From VBDM01 sp035280025 (GTDB lineage: Bacteria > Pseudomonadota > Gammaproteobacteria > Burkholderiales > SG8-39), in assembly GCA_035280025.1 (NCBI GenBank), contig DATEGT010000158.1:1-14953 (forward strand): a stretch of DNA of 14,953 nucleotides. The letters run 5' to 3'. Shown here piece after piece: positions 13,860 through 14,953 of the stretch. Position numbers and translations under genes: made by a program. Each line of letters begins with the position of its first letter. Within the stretch, counting starts at the first letter, position 1. The notes beneath the pieces are model-generated. The model did not search any database. It had not been told where the DNA came from and was given only the letters and a program-made list of their open reading frames with translations.

Positions 13860-14953
13860 ATGCAATCCAAACGCAGCTTGTCCATCGCGGCGCCGCTTGC
13901 GCTCGCCGCTCTAGTCGCGGCCTCGGGCGCGCACGCGCAGATCTCGGGGGGCGTCGTCAAGATCGGCGTGATGTCCGACATGTCCAGCCTCTACTCCGAC
14001 ATCGGCGGCGCAGGTTCGGTGGTCGCGGCGCGCATGGCGGTGGAGGACTACGGCAAGATGCACAAGGGCCTGAAGGTCGAGATCGTTTCGGCCGATCACC
14101 TCAACAAGCCCGACGTCGGCTCGAGCATCGCGCGCCAGTGGTACGACGTGGACGGGGTCGACGTCATCGTCGACGTGCCGACCTCGTCGGTCGCGCTCGC
14201 GATCAACCAGATCACCCGCGAGAAGGGCAAGGCCTTCCTCGTCTCGGGCGCCGCGAGCTCGGACCTCACCGGCAAGGCGTGCTCGCCCAATACCATCCAT
14301 TGGACGTACGACACCTGGATGCTCGCCAACGGCACCGGCAACGCGATCGTCAAGACCGGCGGCGACACCTGGTTCTTCATCACCGCCGACTACGCCTTCG
14401 GGCTCGCGCTCGAGCGCGACACCGAGGCGGTCGTGCTGAAGAACGGCGGCAAGGTGCTGGGCCGGGTCCGCGTTCCCCTGAACAACCAGGATTTCTCCTC
14501 CTTCCTGCTGCAGGCGCAGGCCTCGAAGGCGAAGATCATCGGGCTGGCCAACGCGGGCGGCGACACCACCAACGCGATCAAGCAGGCTGCCGAGTTCGGG
14601 ATCGTCAAGGGCGGCCAGAACCTCGCCGGACTGCTGGTGTTCCTCTCGGACGTGCACGGCCTGGGCCTCGACAAGGCGCAGGGGCTGATCTTCACCGAAA
14701 CTTTCTACTGGGACCTCAACAACGGGACGCGCGCGTTCGCGAAGCGCTTCGCCGCGCTGAACAACGGCAAGTACCCGACCATGGTCCAGGCGGGCGTGTA
14801 CTCCGCGATCCTGCACTACCTGAAGGCCGTCGCGGCGGGCAAGACCGACGACGGCACCAAGACGGTCGCGAAGATGAAGGAGATGCCGACCGACGATCCC
14901 CTGTTCGGCAAGGGCCACATCCGCATCGACGGCCGCAAGATCCATCCCGCGTA
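13860..14953 (+). CDS. Periplasmic substrate-binding protein of the HAAT ABC transporter (runs off right edge)
   Basis: At least 364 residues of a LivK/Peripla_BP_6-type binding protein are present; no stop occurs before the window ends. A Sec signal peptide (MQSKRSLSIAAPLALAALVA onwards) ends at AHA-Q, with cleavage after Ala26. The mature protein opens with GGVVKIGVMSDMSSLYSDIGG, the usual first strand and ligand loop, followed by AARMAVEDYGK. Later landmarks are VDVPTSSVALAI (about residues 105-116), ACSPNTIHWTYDTWMLANGT, and ITADYAFG near the hinge. ATG 13860 has a strong AAGGAG (13845-13850), 9 nt upstream. It follows livF by 35 nt in the same operon. This subgroup is common in Burkholderiales beside acyl-CoA enzymes, and a carboxylate or aromatic-acid ligand is as likely as an amino acid. 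That last point is inference. Confidence 0.93.
   Translation, partial: MQSKRSLSIAAPLALAALVAASGAHAQISGGVVKIGVMSDMSSLYSDIGGAGSVVAARMAVEDYGKMHKGLKVEIVSADHLNKPDVGSSIARQWYDVDGVDVIVDVPTSSVALAINQITREKGKAFLVSGAASSDLTGKACSPNTIHWTYDTWMLANGTGNAIVKTGGDTWFFITADYAFGLALERDTEAVVLKNGGKVLGRVRVPLNNQDFSSFLLQAQASKAKIIGLANAGGDTTNAIKQAAEFGIVKGGQNLAGLLVFLSDVHGLGLDKAQGLIFTETFYWDLNNGTRAFAKRFAALNNGKYPTMVQAGVYSAILHYLKAVAAGKTDDGTKTVAKMKEMPTDDPLFGKGHIRIDGRKIHPA

Noticed and set aside
13824..14953. Right edge as a long non-coding stretch
   Set aside because: No closed plus-strand frame exists here only because the binding-protein gene runs off the window; its signal peptide, ribosome site and conserved motifs are clear from 13860 onwards.

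Overview
The window is high-GC DNA with tightly packed genes, most likely from a betaproteobacterium (Burkholderiales or Rhodocyclales-like). The reasons are the mltD/gloB/methyltransferase/rnhA/dnaQ gene neighbourhood, the BpeAB-OprB-like efflux set, and the pairing of acyl-CoA ligase and crotonase genes with a branched-chain-amino-acid-type (HAAT) ABC transporter. The assignment rests on protein and synteny resemblance only. I see no rRNA, tRNA, CRISPR array, insertion sequence or phage gene.

Region 1 (1-2639) is a housekeeping block. A 5' fragment of the lytic transglycosylase gene mltD and the glyoxalase II gene gloB read leftwards. A YafS-like methyltransferase gene and rnhA (RNase HI) read rightwards from a divergent start next to gloB. 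E. coli has the same order, mltD-gloB-yafS-rnhA-dnaQ.

Region 2 (2636-9028) is a complete tripartite RND multidrug-efflux module. The genes for membrane fusion lipoprotein, RND pump and outer membrane lipoprotein form a leftward operon with short gaps or overlaps. A divergent AcrR/BpeR-type TetR regulator gene faces it across a 75-bp gap containing a clear 26-bp palindromic operator. This module sits exactly between rnhA and dnaQ, and its last gene shares a CTAG stop palindrome with rnhA.

Region 3 (9081-9797) is dnaQ, the proofreading subunit of DNA polymerase III, with all catalytic residues present.

Region 4 (9828-14953, open at the right edge) is a rightward catabolic and uptake cluster. 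It encodes an acyl-CoA ligase, an ECHDC3-like crotonase lacking both canonical catalytic glutamates, two HAAT-family ATPases (LivG- and LivF-like) and a periplasmic substrate-binding protein cut by the window end. The permease genes are not in the window. The likely logic is uptake of a small carboxylate or amino-acid-like compound followed by CoA activation; the substrate cannot be read from the sequence.

Nothing here is clearly an undescribed system. The points most worth a second look are the efflux module splitting a conserved block, the catalytically atypical crotonase tied to a transporter, and the operator touching the apparently leaderless regulator gene.
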